A DNA stretch of 64,000 nucleotides, taken from assembly GCA_940671915.1 (NCBI GenBank), contig CALNVZ010003426.1:30326892-30390891 (forward strand). Reading direction: 5' to 3'. Shown piece by piece: positions 50,263-61,985 of this stretch. A program made the position numbers and the translations under genes. Source of the DNA: Paracentrotus lividus (lineage: Eukaryota > Echinodermata > Echinoidea > Camarodonta > Echinidae). The notes beneath the pieces were generated by a model. That model made no database searches. It saw nothing but the letters and a program-made list of their open reading frames with translations, and was not told the origin of the DNA. Position 1 is the stretch's first letter; every line of letters begins with the position of its first letter.

Positions 50263-50815
50263 TATTTGTGCCAAAAAAACATACAGCAATACTATACATA
50301 TGGTATTTGTGCCAAAAAAACATACATAAATACCATACATATGGTATTTGTGCCAAAAACCATACAGCAATACCATACATATGGTATTTGTGCCAAGAAA
50401 CCATACATATGGTATTTGTGCCAAAAACCATACAGCAATACCATACATATGGTATTTGTGCCAAAAAACCATACAGCAATACCATACATATGGTATTTCT
50501 GCCCAAAAAAAAACATACAGAAATACCATACATATGGTATTTGTGCCAAAAACCATACAGCAATACCATACATATGGTATTTGTGCAAAAAAATATACAG
50601 AAATACCATACATATGGTATGTGTGCCAGAAAACCATACAGCAATACCATACATATGGTATTTGTGCCAAAAAAACATACAGCAATACCATGCAACAAAA
50701 AAAAACCATACAGCAATACCATACATATGGTATTTGCTGCCAAAAAAAAAACATACAGAAATACCATACATATGGTATTTGTGCCAAAAACATACCAGCA
50801 ATACCATACATATGT
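50263..50815. repeat. 41-bp tandem array B, copy 2, right part
   Basis: Continues the array in the same orientation and register after the foldback element, about fourteen units with variable A-run lengths and some shortened units. Both strands are open for over 200 codons because the repeat lacks stops. Confidence 0.92.
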
Positions 50816-51019
50816 ATTTTGCCAAATACCACAGCACTGCTGTATGGTATTCTTATGTACCCTTTTCCTGTGTGGTATTTCCCTATGGTACTTCTATGGT
50901 ATTTATTGTACCAATTAGAAATACCCATAGGAATACCACAGGACATTCAGAAATACCATATGAATACCACAAGACATTCAGAAATACCATAGGAATACCA
51001 CAGGACATTTTTGTAAGGG
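50816..51019. repeat. Right terminal subrepeats of the CCCTTAC element
   Basis: Three units near 50925-51005 built from AATACCATAGGAATACCACA and GGACATTCAGA, ending in GGACATTTTTGTAAGGG. The last unit merges with the TIR, so the TIR looks like a diverged repeat unit. Confidence 0.75.
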
Positions 51020-51734
51020 TAGGAATTAAAAAACAATGTAATAAACTTTGTAATTAAATATTTTAATTTCAATAGGTCAAGTTTGATAAAATATGATATG
51101 TAACACATGGGACACGTAACACATGGGACAATTATTTCATGAATTATTTTCCATTAAATATTTGGTGTAGCCAAGGCGTAGCAACATGTTGTGTAAAAAA
51201 AAAATCCAACTGATAAAGCAAAAGAACCATAATACAACACATTACTGTAAAAAAATAAATATTTTGTTTCATTACTTGAGGTGGGAGGGCAAGTAATAAA
51301 ACTTTATAATTTTACATCAGCTCAGTAACTTTTGTGAAACTACTACTGAGACATGAATACTTTAAGAATAAAGATGTGGAAAGTTATGTGCTAGGTTCGT
51401 GATATTTTCACCAGAGAAAGCCAATATGATATTTAAACAGAAAATATGTACTTTTTGGTTGTATTTCTATAACAAACCTTTAGAAATAATGGTTGAAAAT
51501 AGCATTTTTAATGCATTTTATCACTTTTTTCTTGAATATTAATGAGCCTTGCTACGTCATATGACCTTGAAATGACCTTTTGATGTCATTTGCATTAAGT
51601 TTATTTCATACACTTTGTGGTGATATATGATACATTATATGTACTTTTAAATCCTTTCTGACACACTTGACACAAAAATGGTCGAAAAGTTGAAAAATCA
51701 CCACCTCGGGAAGAAATAGCTTGGACTTGCCCTA

Positions 51735-51925
51735 TAGTAACATATGGTACAAGTAGTGAAAAGTAACAACATCGTCTAAAAGACCCAGCGAAATTACGCG
51801 ATTGTAAATGATGATTATGAAATATGTGACTCATCATATTGAAATCAGACACAAGTCACCAGAAAAGAGTCAAAGATTCCAACAAAACAATACATTGTTA
51901 AATGCTTTCCCCTAATCGTTTTTAC

Positions 51926-51980
<55 letters not shown>

Positions 51981-53469
51981 GAGCATACAAGAAACATTGA
52001 AAATTAAGAAAAAGTATTTCCCCCAAATAAGACAATTTTTATTATTTTGCCGATTTCTTCGACACTGTGCTGAATTTGCTCGGCGACTTGTGTCTGATTT
52101 TGATGTGATGCATCACATATGGTTGGTGCAGTTGATTATTTTGCTAAGTTCCATAATTTATATTCCAAAGTTCGGACAATACGATAATAATTATTGCACT
52201 AATTGAAACAATTGCACCTTCAAAATTCCGAATTAATTTGGAGAAACTTGCACTTTTAAAACTGCATACAAATCAATTAATCTTAGACGGTGTGATTGCA
52301 CTCTTTTGAATTAATCTAAAATGTTAAATTAGCTAGCCTTCCTGGAAAGGGTTCTTCAATAGATAAATGAGCACGTGCACCAATTCCGAATTTATAACTA
52401 TATTTTCCATATTGTAGCCGTCAGCCATGTGTTGACACTTCAGAATAAGTGCAACGTTTATGATAACATTTCTTTCAATATCAACCTATCCTACTTATAC
52501 TTAGTAATTAAGACTCAGAGAGGTTGAACTGCAAAGAATATATAATAGGTAAATCGCTTTAATGGGTATTATTATCTCGTCTTGATGATTATCAAACGCC
52601 TCTTCATTTCGGGGAATAAGCCCTAAAGTGATAATACATATGTTGGCATTCTTGTGTTGCCAAGGAAGACAATTGAACTACTTCTCAAAATTGCCCACGG
52701 TTATCACGTTAAATGCTCCTGATATTCTGTCTTTAGAATATGATACAGCAGTAACAAGACATTAATTGCTTTTACAAAAGACACAAACATGGCAAACTGT
52801 TACTCTCTGAATTAACTATGGAATTCGGTCTTGTGGACACATACATACCTACAAACAATAAAATCGACTTATTTCATTTTAGTTGCCTTAATTAAAGTTA
52901 TGTTACTTATTATGAGTTTACACTTATCATAATCATTGTTTTCAGAAGTATTTGAATTTGCATTGCGACGAGAGTAGATCCTCAATCATCAACAAATATA
53001 CACAATTATTAAAGAGTATGAATAAATCATATCGACGAATATAAGAAATAACATGAAATTAAATGATACAGAAAGAGAGGGGAGAGAAAGAGACAAAAAT
53101 GAAATACGAAGTGTAATGAAAATATATGCAAAGAAGGACAGAACAGAGAGACAGGGAGAGGGAGGGAGACAGAGACAGAGAGACTGAGATTGAATAGTTA
53201 CGTATTAAGAATGTGTAAAAAATTAGATTTGAGAGAGCGAAAGAGAGAAAGAGACGATACGTGTGAGAAATAATTGAGATGGTATTTGGCGAAGACCTAT
53301 GCGAACCAATCAATCAAACAATATTTTACCATCATTTAATAGTTGTTATTGATAAAATTAACTATAATAGTAATAGGCCTAATGATAGTAATAATAGTAT
53401 TAATATATTATAATAATAATGATAATAATACTACTAATAATAACGATACTACTACTACTAATAATGATA

Positions 53470-53504
<35 letters not shown>

Positions 53505-53872
53505 TATAGGTATGGAAACCCAACGAAGCAGAATTTGTGAATGAAACCCTTCAATTGAAACAAATTAAAACAAAGTGGCGGTATTTAAAATAGTATAATA
53601 GTAATAAATATAAGAAAATACATTTTTTATATATTATTTATAAAGAATTAATTATAAAAATACTTTTATTTTTAACATTAGAACAATACATTATAAGACC
53701 TAAAGTGAACGTTTATTCTGACAATAAAAAGTTGACCACACGATCCTTGAAATACTTTACGCATCGAAGAAAAAAAACAACAAACAAACAGTCAAACAAA
53801 TGCATTGTTCGGTCGAATAAGGCATGTGCCGCCGCGACGCTTCGTGTAAACCTTATTCAATACTTATTAATT
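51735..53872. other. Gene-free DNA with microsatellites
   Basis: A poly-T run of about 47 bases (51930-51976), GA-rich sequence 53070-53255, and AAT/ACT repeats at about 53360-53510. No coding gene seen; the frame at 53343-53540 (Asn/Thr-rich) is repeat translation. Confidence 0.5.
51930..51976. repeat. Poly-T tract
   Basis: About 47 T in a row, ending at ACAG. It could be the reversed poly(A) tail of a retroposon, but no body was recognised. Confidence 0.85.
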
Positions 53873-54866
53873 TTATCAACAACAAACAGAAAACATTGAT
53901 TAATATAAATGCATGATGATAATTAAAAAAAAAAAAAAAAAAAAAATAGAAATATGGGGAATGAGAATAAGCAGAATAGGTTTGTATAAAAAAAACATAT
54001 TGTTTAATATACCGTTGCATAACCGATTTATTCAAGGTTTGTTTTAAATTTTTTAATCAAGATCACAATAATTCCGTAGCTCCTATCAATAAACGTTTCA
54101 TGTACATGCAGGCCTATTTCAATATTCATTTTCATATTTAATTTTCTTCGTTCATGTGTATTGGGGGTTACAAGAACATATTGCTTGTTGTTTATGAAGA
54201 GGGACAGAAAGAAAAAAAGCTATTTTTTAGGGGGTAGGGAGATTTCAAAGCAAAATTTAGATTTTCCTTGTATGACTCTGAAAAATAAATTGCCCACGAA
54301 AATTTTCCAAAAATCAGTGAATTATCTGCTGAATTTGTCAGATGTTAGCATTTTTAATTCATTTCACATGTTTATCAACAACAAACAGAAAACATTGATT
54401 AATATAAATGCATGATGATAATTTAAAAAAAAAAAAAATAGAAATATGGGGAATGAGAATAAGCAGAATAGGTTTGTATAAAAAAAACATATTGTTTAAT
54501 ATATCGTTGCATAACCGATTTATTCAAGGGTTGTTTTAAATTTTTTAATCAAGATCACAATAATTCCGTAGCTCCTATCAATAAACGTTCCATGTACATG
54601 CAGGCCTATTTCAATATTCATTTTCATATTTAATTTTCTTCGTTCATGTGTATTGGGGGTTACAAGAACATATTGCGTGTTGTTTATGAAGAGGGACAGA
54701 AAGGAAAAAGCTATTTTTTTTAGGGGGCAGGGAGATTTCAAAGCAATATTGAGATTTTACTTGTATGACACTGAATAACAAATTGCCCACGAAAATTTTC
54801 AAAAAATCAGTGAATTATCTGCTGAATTTGTGAGATGTTAGCATTTTGAATTCATTTCACATGTTT
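53873..54866. repeat. 497-bp tandem duplication
   Basis: Unit 1 (about 53873-54369) and unit 2 (about 54370-54866) both begin TTTATCAACAACAAACAGAA and end near TTCATTTCACATGTTT. They differ by a few substitutions and by the length of an internal A run (about 22 against 14). No gene inside. Confidence 0.9.
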
Positions 54867-57042
54867 GTAAACTTTTTTAGATTATGTTGATCTTTCCTTC
54901 TGCAAATTACTCGGGCTAATAATTTCTGTACATACGAAAATATGAGCCTCCTCCTACGAGCACCTTCTGATGAAGACAAAAATGATAATACATGAATACC
55001 AACATAAGGTGGCGCCATTTCGATCTTTCTGTCAGATTTTTCTGTGTAGAGCAGTGCTCGAGATCAGCCAACTCAGTTTCAGAAGACAAAGGGGAGTTGT
55101 AAGACGTCTCAGAGACGTCACGGCGACATTGCGACAACTTTCGGTGACTTTGTTGTCACGTTGTCTGTAGAAGTAGCGGCAAAGTCTCAACCATTTTTGG
55201 AGGGGGCGGAACGTGCGAGAATAAAAAATGTACAATGTAGAGGGAGATGCGGCATGTACAAAATAGCCTGACACCTGCCATCTACGCTAACTGGGCGTAT
55301 AATTAACCTCCTCCGTGTTTTAACGTTTTGTTTTGTTTTGTTTTGTTGTTTTGTTTGTTTTTTTCATCAACAAATCAAACCCGTAATAATGATCCGAAAA
55401 ATACAAACATATTTGGCCGTATGCATAAATAATAATATTTATTGAGATCTTTCCTAATTTTCCTAATTGCAAGTCGCACGATATCATTTCTCCCAACATG
55501 AGGACACCTCCAAATATTTCAGGCAATACTTTGATCGAGTTCTTACGGCATTGATTAAAAGATTTAAAAAAAATAGATGTTCATCATCATTGTCATTGTA
55601 GGATACTCGAGCAAACAAACGAGAATTCCGGTTTTGGAATAACACCATTTTATTCGTTCATAATGTTCAGCAGCTGTTCCATTTTGCTTCTCATTCAAGC
55701 TAGCAATGAATAATTCATGCGATTTTGCAAACTTGGAATTGTGTATTTCGCCCGAGACACTTAGTTACTTTTTGGAAATAGCGTTATATATATAAATTAA
55801 ATAAACTCCTTTTAATCTACCTTTCGATCACGTGACAAATAATCAGTACATTCAATCTCAAAAGAGTATTAACGTTGTTTTCTCCTCAATGGATAACTTG
55901 ATAAATCCGACCACATCCTTAGTGCACAGGGTAAATAATAGTTTTGACAAGATTATAATAGTTTATTCGAAGAAACTTAACTGAGCACTTATAACTTGAT
56001 AGTAAATGTAATTCATAACGTAAGTAAAGTACCAAGAAAAGTAATTGTTTGTCTTATCTATAATGTATCTTATATTATATACTACATACTCATCAACACT
56101 GTGATTAAGTTACCGACTCTACTTATGGGCACTGTATCACAGGTCTAAGAGGGTATTTGCAACATTTTTCTTTTACGAACTTTTAATGATTTTTCAATAT
56201 TTTCTAATTTTTTTAAAAATATAATTGAATGATGAAACGTTTAGATGTTTGATTGAGTGAATTGAAAATATTTAACGTTTCAAGAGGTTATTATCGACGC
56301 AATGATATGAACACCACATATTTTCATAAATCTCTTTCTCTCTCTATTTCATTGGAAAGAGACCAAAGTCTGAAAATGAAGATACAGTCATGTAATCAAC
56401 TGACTACTTTCTGCAGGACATACAAATTAACGAGACTATACACTGCAACCTCACTTTCCCTAGCGTACATTGCCGCCATCTACTGTGCTTTTCGAGAGAG
56501 GCTTTCAAAGATCACTCAAAGTGAATTTAACGTTGAAGATGACGTTTTTCCTCCATCTTACACATGTCTAGAATTTTTTTTTTTCTGTAATGGTACTTTC
56601 AGATGTTAGTGGTTTCGTTTGATAATTATGATTTGATTTAATTCAATTTAAGTCTAAAGAGGGAAGGGGTATAAGTGCTCCCAATGCAATGATTAAAAAA
56701 CAACATAGAAATACAAAAACATTACCATCATGATGATCAATTGACAAAATTATATACTTTCGCTTTTAGTCCGTACGTTTTTCGAAGGATTATATTAATT
56801 ATAATCGGACAAAACTGTGACGTGTAGTCGAGCAGGACATTTTTAACGCAAATTTTACGATAAATAGGCCTATAAGAAATAAAAGTTTACAGCATTGTTT
56901 TTCATTGCCCCTGTGTGTATGTGTGTGTTTTTGTGTGTGCGTCTATTTCTCTCTCTCTTTCTTTTTGTCTCTCTCTCTCTCTCTCTCTTCTCTCTCTTCC
57001 CATTATCTTTCTTTTTCTATTCCCCTCTATCTCTCTCTTTAA
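54867..57042. other. Gene-free DNA
   Basis: Around 55095-55190 there are overlapping inverted words (AGACGTCTCAGAGACGTC; GCGACAAC/GTTGTCAC) that may be an old inverted-repeat element. (GTTTT)n lies near 55325-55365. CT-rich sequence covers 56945-57040. The frame at 56253-56609 (118 codons) is not recognised. Confidence 0.45.
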
Positions 57043-57279
57043 TGCTGCAGTCACGCAGACACTTATACGTTGAGTTACGTCCGTATGCGTCCAAAAATTC
57101 CTTTTTTTCTATGGATCCCCACGGATGCCTTCCTGTCATAGTCAGCAGTGGAAATAGTGATAATTTCGTTCATCCAATAAAACAAAGAAAATAATACCCG
57201 AGATATGATAGCATAGAAGATGAAATAAGGATAAAACAACAAAAACTTAACTAAACGTATGTGTCTGTGTGACTGTAGC
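57043..57279. mobile_element. MITE, second copy of the TGCTACAGTCAC family
   Basis: TGCTGCAGTCACGCAGACAC at the left and CGCTACAGTCACACAGACAC inverted at the right. The interior shares CGTTGAGTTACGTCC, GTCCAAAAATT, GGATCCCCACGGATGCC and GTCATAGTCAGCAGTGG with the copy at 26684, and has about 75 bp more. Flanks are TAA and TTA, so the duplication is not exact. Confidence 0.82.
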
Positions 57280-57969
57280 GTTACCCCTTCTCTCTCCCTT
57301 TCTCTCTTTATTCCTCTCACTAATTCCACTTCCCTCCTCTCCCTTTCTGGCTCCCTCTTCCCTCTCCTCTTTCTCTCTTCCACTGCTTTCCTTTCCTCAC
57401 AGTCCATGGAAGCCCTACGTGTGATCCCTTATACTGTTTTATATGGTGACAATATAATGGCTTTTAATGACCTAATCCGTCCACATGTCATATATTATTA
57501 CATTTCACATAATTTTCATTCAAAAAGCAATTTTCCCGCAATAGTCAATTTTGAGCCAAAAGCAGAGAAAATATTATGAGGAAAAATGTTGCTTTGATGG
57601 ATTTTCCAGTGGCGCTGGTCAAACTTCATTTAAATTTCATTACCCCCTTCCTATTAAAATACGTATATAGCTGAAAGCAAGCGTGAAGGCCTAATTTCAT
57701 CGTCCTCTCAGTATTTGCAAGAGTGCGTTTGAAATGTGTCATTTCAGGCAGTCAGCTTCGGGTCACATAACCCCTCATTTTAATGAGAGAAAAGGCATTC
57801 TGTTTTGGTTTTACATTAAACATAAAATAAAGATGATATTCATTTATCCCATTTTTATCATTTAGTCATCCTCATGGCCCTTAAAAAATTACATGACTTT
57901 TCTTTCTTTCTTTAAAAGTCATTATATTTGTAGTGGCCCAAACTGGTTCTGAGGAACGTTTTTGGCATG
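57280..57969. other. Gene-free DNA, CT-rich at its start
   Basis: (TCTC)-rich sequence at 57285-57400. Nothing else recognised. Confidence 0.5.
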
Positions 57970-58691
57970 CCTCTTTTAACGTAGAAGTTTACATACTCAT
58001 CTAACGTACATGTTAACATACTCATCTTACGTAGATGTTAACATACTCATCTTACGTAGATGTTAACATACTCATCTTACGTAGATGTTAACATACTCTT
58101 TTAACGTAGAAGTTTACATACTCATCTAATGTAGATGTTAACATACTCATGTTACGTAGATGTTAACTTACTCATCTAACGTAGATGTTAACATACTCAT
58201 CTTACGTAGATGTTAACATACTCATCTTACGTAGATGTTAACATACTCTTTTAACGTAGAAGTTTACATACTCATCTAATGTAGATGTTAACATACTCAT
58301 GTTACGTAGATGTTAACATACTCATCTAACGTAGATGTTAACATACTCATCTTACGTAGATGTTAACATACTCATCTAACGTAGATGTTAACATACTCAT
58401 CTGACGTCGATGTTAACATACTCATCTAACGTAGATGTTAACATACTCATGTAACGTAGATGTTAACATACTCATCTTACGTAGATGTTAACATACTCAT
58501 CTTACGTAGATGTTAACATACTCATCTAACGTAGATGTTAACATACTCATCTTACGTAGATGTTAACATACTCATCTTACGTAGATGTTAACATACTCAT
58601 CTTACGTAGATGTTAACATACTCATCTTACGTAGATGTTAACATACTCATCTAAAGCAGATGTTAACATACTCATCTGACGTCGATGTTAA
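57970..58691. repeat. 25-bp minisatellite, left block
   Basis: About 29 units of CATACTCATCTTACGTAGAT followed by GTTAA, with variants. Each unit holds palindromic words (TGTTAACA; CATCTTACGTAGATG). A variant with CTCTTTTAACGTAGAAGTTT recurs near 57971, 58095 and 58246, 125 and 150 bp apart, so there is a higher-order pattern. The block ends in TTAA at 58688-58691. Confidence 0.95.
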
Positions 58692-59681
58692 AGCTGGTGT
58701 AAAGTGTTTGGAGAAGGAAAAATTTAATTTGGATTCACAGTTAGATAATATGAAAGACTGAATCCTATAACTGTAACAAAGAAAGTAATATTACATGAAA
58801 TCTAGTTTTAGTGTCTTTATTTCACGATATAAGTATTTAAAAAAAAAAGATAAGTCGGGGATCCGACTCATCTCATTGTGCACTAGGCATTCACATATGG
58901 AAAACCAATAGGGATTCTCTTGTGTGGGTGATACACACAGATCGCTACGCTCCATTCATGCGGGAAGTTCGGGGGACTGGACACCCCAGCACAGGTCTTA
59001 ATAACCGTTACAAATTGTGTTTGGATTCAAACATTTCACTGAAATTCACCGGAAATCGTGAAAGGAATATCACAAAATCTCTCACACATATCTTTTAGTG
59101 CAATGTGAACAACATGAGACTATAGTAAATAGTGGTAGTATTTTACGAGCTGTGATTGGTTGAAAGGGTGTCACGTGTCATTCTACATTCTGGTATGTTG
59201 AACGCTTTTTTGTTATGTTGAACGGTTTTTACCTGTGTTAAAATGAATGGCGAAATCGATTGCCTTGTTGCGCAAGCGCGTAATAACAGTAAAATGGTGC
59301 GCACAACAATAGATACGCGGAGCGACAATATACGTCACAATAGCTTAATTAGCACCAAAAGTTTGGCAAACATTTGCAAAGATAAAACCAGATTAGGCAA
59401 GGTCAAAGATCTAGGGGTCTATTTACTATAATAAATAGTGCATGCATCTATTAATGCAACATTACTGACTATGTGAACTCCAAATACTAAATTATCCCTC
59501 GTGCACATCTGTTTCAACTCGGCCTACGGCCTCGCTGAAATAATTAATGTGCCCTCGGGATAATTTAGTATTTGTCGTGCACATAATCTAGTATGTTGCA
59601 TGGTAGAGCATGCACTATTTATATAATATTTCATCGGTTTTATGCCGATCCCTTTTTTGTTACCAAGACTATACACCAGGT
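58692..59681. mobile_element. 990-bp element with TTAA duplication inside the minisatellite
   Basis: The left end AGCTGGTGTAAAGT and the inverted right end ACCTGGTGTATAGT differ at two of 14. TTAA flanks both ends (58688-58691, 59682-59685). Removing the element and one TTAA restores GATGTTAACATACTC, a normal minisatellite unit. TTAA duplication is typical of piggyBac and Kolobok elements. No transposase frame, so non-autonomous. Confidence 0.85.
59431..59622. repeat. Foldback repeat inside the TTAA element
   Basis: ATAAATAGTGCATGC and its exact inverse GCATGCACTATTTAT lie at the ends; inside, TACTAAATTATCCC pairs with GGGATAATTTAGTA. The centre is near AACTCGGCCTACGGCCTCG. About 190 bp; either a separate small insertion or a structural part of the surrounding element. 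Confidence 0.7.
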
Positions 59682-60215
59682 TTAACATACTCATCTAACG
59701 TAGATGTTAACATACTCTTTTAACGTAGAAGTTTACATACTCATCTAACGTAGATGTTAGCATACTCACATAATGTAGATGTTAACATACTCATCTAACG
59801 TAGATGTTAACATACTCATCTAACGTAGATGTTAACATACTCATCTCACGTAGATGTTAACAGACTCATCTTACGTAGACAAGTGTTAACATACTCATCT
59901 AACGTAGATGTTAACATACTCATCTTACGTAGATGTTAACATACTCATCTTACGTAGATGTTAACATACTCATCTTACGTAGATGTTAACAAACTCATAT
60001 AACGTAGATGTTGACATACTCATATAACGTAGATGGTAACATACTCATCTAACGTAGATGTTAACATACTCATCTAACGTAGATGTTAACATACTCATCT
60101 AACGTAGATGGTAACATACTCATCTGATCTATGTTAACATACTCATGAAAACGTACATGTTAACATATTATAACGTATATGTTAACATACTAATCTGACG
60201 TATAGATGTTATTAT
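59682..60215. repeat. 25-bp minisatellite, right block
   Basis: About 21 units of the same repeat, more diverged towards 60120-60215. The CTCTTTTAACGTAGAAGTTT variant occurs once near 59715. In register with the left block across the TTAA insertion. Confidence 0.95.
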
Positions 60216-61985
60216 ATCACTTCTATGAATATTCATGAGAATTCTAGATTAATTATTGGTTAATAGGAGATCACGTGATTAAATATAGTTCCCACTGGGA
60301 AAAAAACAAATCTCGAGCAGCTCCGAATATTTTCAATATTTTTCTGGGGGAGAAATGCGCTACTATTTTGAGCAAATACGATCACGATATTCACGATCGA
60401 TCATATCGGCAAAATACATCTGCTGAAGATAATTGAAATGGCGTCGACGCAAATCATTGTTTCAAACTACGAATATGTCTTAAGTAGGCCATAAAAGGGT
60501 AAAATCATATCAGTAAATCGATAATCAATCCTTCTTCGAACCTCTCTTTGGTGCAAATTTCATTTGTGACGGATGTGTTTTGAAAGAGCAGTAAGTTTAC
60601 AGTTTATTTCTCGTTCGGTTCTGGCAAGCAGCAGGAAATGGTGCGGTAGCTAGTTCTTTTCTACGCCGGGCTGGGAGGCGCAGCGCGTAATGTCCAAACC
60701 CTTCAATGTCGTGCTTGGGTTCAGATTAATGGTGATGGATCATGCCTATGTTCTTTGAATATAGATTGAGCAGTCACCCATGTTGATGGTATTTATAATT
60801 TCATTAGAAAAGAAGAGATATAAGACAAATATACCAAGCATTACGTTCAAAAGTTAAGTGAAAATTATGTATCTTCGGAGAGACTGGCAAGTTACTATTT
60901 TCTCCTCGGAGGCTTCGTTCCTCGGAGAAAATAGTAACTATCCATTCCCTCCTCAGATAAATCATTTTCCAACTAAACTTTATCACAGCTTGTTAACATA
61001 CTCATTATTCATCAAAAGAGGTAGTGCAATATGCGCTGTGATTATTAGTTATATTGAACAATTTTGTTAAATTAGTGGGGTGGTTATATGGGGCTGTATC
61101 TTTAGGGGTGATTTTGAGGGAGGGAAAGAACAAATAATATTTTCATTTTGGGGAATTTCATTAAAAGATATTGAATATTGTACATGTTTAATTATTGCAA
61201 CACTGCTATACTATATTTACATAATTAATACTTAAGTATCCATCGTGCATGTTTACAGGGGAGATAGATTAGGGCGTGTCCGTGTAAATGATCGATTAGT
61301 GTGTGCAGAAAATGTGCATATTTTGTTTGGTACTAGATTTCTATACTCAACCAATATTCTTGACACCATGCCTGAGCGGGTCGGTACTATGCGTATGGTG
61401 ATTACTGAATATGGCGTCATCGTCATCTCTACTATTATGACGTCAATCTCAACTTTGTTTTCTTGCAATAATTCTGGGAATATTTAAATGGTTTATTTTT
61501 TAAAAATCCAGAAGTTGTGTCATAAGATGCCCTTGTATCTCAATCATATCCATCGTTGTTTGTATTATGTGTGAGTTATCAACTAAAGACGTCACTCGGT
61601 ACCCGTAAACTTCAATGACCTAATTACACGCTCCAAATAAATTAAGGGTGTAATTATTTTCGTATCTCTGTAACACTTCTTGGAACGTTTATTTTGCCTG
61701 AATGGAGAGACAAAACGTCACTCTTGCTCAGTAAGTGAACCCTTCCAATAGTGCACAATTTAATCATTGTCTCAAAGACGTTTATCATGTGGTTGGTGTG
61801 CCGAAGTGAGAGTGTTGAGGGGGATCCCTATCTATATTGCCATTCCGGATTCGATACTAATGAATAACCTCTTACTTGAGCATGGAGGAAAAGAAAACCG
61901 TCTGGTTAACAATTCAAACATTGGTATATGTATATTATTCATCGTCGACACCATTACTGTTTATCAACATAATCATCGTCATACT
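60216..61985. other. Gene-free DNA
   Basis: Contains the foldback at 60853-60984 listed separately. The frames at 61245-61487 and 61253-61468 overlap on opposite strands and have no recognisable domain. Confidence 0.5.
60853..60984. mobile_element. Small foldback element
   Basis: The arms meet in GTTACTATTTTCTCC / GGAGAAAATAGTAAC (exact over 15), with CTTCGGAG/CTGAGGAG and GTGAAAATTATGTATC/GGAAAATGATTTATC further out. The loop region is CTCGGAGGCTTCGTTCC. About 130 bp. Confidence 0.6.

Larger units (their letters stand above)
37066..51019. mobile_element. 14-kb unit bounded by CCCTTACAAAAATGTC inverted repeats
   Basis: CCCTTACAAAAATGTC at 37066 and its inverse at the right end (GACATTTTTGTAAGGG, ending 51019) match over 16 bases, and the match continues as (G/C)TGTGGTA. 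TA flanks both ends (37064-37065, 51020-51021). A degraded left end (CCCTACAAAAAATGTC) recurs at 46228, so a full single element is probably 46228-51019 (4.8 kb) and the 14-kb unit holds an extra left part plus 6 kb of other DNA. No transposase was seen; the family is unknown to me. Confidence 0.6.
36822..51732. mobile_element. MITE (TIR GGGCAAGTCCA) split by a 14-kb insertion
   Basis: The left end GGGCAAGTCCACGCTATT (36822) and the inverted right end GGGCAAGTCCAAGCTATT (ending 51732) differ at one base of 18 and are each flanked by TA (36820-36821, 51733-51734). Removing 37066-51019 leaves about 955 bp, close to the related TA-flanked elements at 16328 (813 bp) and 23886 (885 bp). GTAACACATGGGAC occurs in both halves (about 37000 and 51093-51115). 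The two halves could come from different copies, but TIR, TA and size all fit one element. Confidence 0.6.

Noticed and set aside
50189-51057. Open frames of 181-265 codons on both strands
   Set aside because: Same cause: the 41-bp array B. Repeated HMVFVPKNHTAIPYIWYLCQ-type peptides in several frames at once are repeat artefacts.
57970-60215. Regular repeats that might suggest a CRISPR-like array
   Set aside because: No unique spacers; continuous 25-bp monomers in eukaryotic DNA.
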